A stretch of 64,000 nucleotides of DNA, taken from an uncultured Romboutsia sp. (GTDB taxonomy: Bacteria; Bacillota; Clostridia; Peptostreptococcales; Peptostreptococcaceae). Positions 63,661-64,000 of the stretch are shown in pieces. Every line of letters starts with the position of its first letter. The first letter of the stretch is position 1. The stretch spans positions 77,426-141,425 of the forward strand of contig CALFLM010000059.1 of NCBI GenBank assembly GCA_937880075.1, written 5' to 3'. Below the pieces are notes generated by a model. That model worked only from the letters and a program-made list of their open reading frames with translations, was not told where the DNA came from and searched no databases. Both the position numbers and the translations under genes were made by a program.

Positions 63661-64000
63661 ATGAAAAAATTTGTTTGTACAGTATGTGGATATATACATG
63701 AAGGAGAAACTGCACCAGAATTATGTCCAGTATGTAAAGTTGGAGCTGAAAAGTTCGAAGAAATGAAAGGGGAAATGGTTTGGGCAGATGAGCACAGAAT
63801 AGGTGCAGCTCAAGGTGTAGATGAAGAAATATTAGAAGGATTAAGAGCTAACTTTGTTGGTGAATGTACAGAAGTAGGAATGTATTTAGCTATGAGCCGT
63901 CAAGCTGATAGAGAAGGATACCCAGAAGTTGCAGAAGCTTATAAGAGAATAGCATTTGAAGAAGCAGAACATGCTGCTAAATTTGCTGAATTATTAGGTG
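63661..64000 (+). CDS. Reverse rubrerythrin (3' end outside window)
   Basis: Not truncated by mutation; the window ends. N-terminal rubredoxin domain with CTVCG and CPVCK cysteine pairs (about 6-9 and 23-26), then a rubrerythrin diiron four-helix domain beginning near residue 55 (GECTEVGMYLAMSRQADREG, FEEAEHAAKFAELLG). This rubredoxin-first order defines reverse rubrerythrins, peroxide/oxygen reductases of clostridia. Start ATG after GGAGGAG. 113 codons visible. Confidence 0.95.
   Translation, partial: MKKFVCTVCGYIHEGETAPELCPVCKVGAEKFEEMKGEMVWADEHRIGAAQGVDEEILEGLRANFVGECTEVGMYLAMSRQADREGYPEVAEAYKRIAFEEAEHAAKFAELLG

Noticed and set aside
1..64000. tRNA, rRNA or CRISPR features
   Set aside because: No cloverleaf-type GGTTCGA segments, rRNA-like GC-rich blocks or regularly spaced direct repeats were seen on reading through.

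Overview
This window is AT-rich chromosomal DNA from a low-GC, endospore-forming clostridial Firmicute. A member of Peptostreptococcaceae (the Clostridioides / Paraclostridium / Romboutsia neighbourhood) fits best. The evidence is strong Shine-Dalgarno sites, frequent TTG/GTG starts, U-tract terminators, sporulation-linked genes (SpoIIIE/FtsK, TepA, YmxH, an M16 peptidase next to pnp), a T-box leader and an anaerobe-type reverse rubrerythrin. I cannot name the species. No rRNA, tRNA, CRISPR array, prophage or complete transposon is visible.

Layout. 1-5400: end of the nusA-infB operon (infB, rbfA, nrnA, truB, ribF) and rpsO with a probable autoregulatory leader. 5.5-10.7 kb: degV-like, pnp, asnB. 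10.7-11.1 kb: a non-coding stretch with hairpins and a 12-codon ORF with its own terminator. 11.2-19.9 kb: a Bacillus-like block (ylxY-type deacetylase, mlpA, ymxH, tepA, ftsK/spoIIIE), then mnmH/selU, rimO, pgsA. 20.3-23.2 kb: recA under an apparent SOS box, and rny. 23.4-29 kb: a small unknown protein, an SF1 helicase-like protein, uppP, a degenerate tyrosine recombinase, purB. 29-32.2 kb: a YjeM-type transporter, a MarR regulator and a repeat-rich intergenic zone. 32.2-37.4 kb: GalT-like, exoA, a DEDD exonuclease, a long glutamine synthetase.

37.5-48 kb is more lineage-specific: small membrane proteins, an M23 peptidase, a processive glycosyltransferase, a diverged YjiH paralogue coupled to an M42 aminopeptidase, a lipoprotein, a Cys/Met-rich coiled-coil protein that looks like a spore-coat component, a YlbF-family protein, pyridoxamine kinase and a secreted amidase-domain protein. 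48-60 kb: cold-shock protein, CBS protein, parvulin, RidA, DUF3867, isochorismatase, a second YjiH transporter under a T-box leader (probable lysine specifier), a Sel1-repeat protein, ABC-F, an M15 peptidase, a shrunken CinA and a stop-interrupted phospholipase-like gene. 60.4-63.4 kb: a zinc/manganese-type ABC importer (SBP-ATPase-permease) behind a Fur-like box, then the start of a reverse rubrerythrin cut by the window edge.

The most unusual items are the T-box-controlled YjiH and its divergent paralogue, the Cys-rich putative coat protein, the micro-ORF/structured RNA region, two genes whose best start codon is AUA, the internally deleted CinA, the in-frame stop in the phospholipase-like gene, and at least three families of small structured intergenic repeats.
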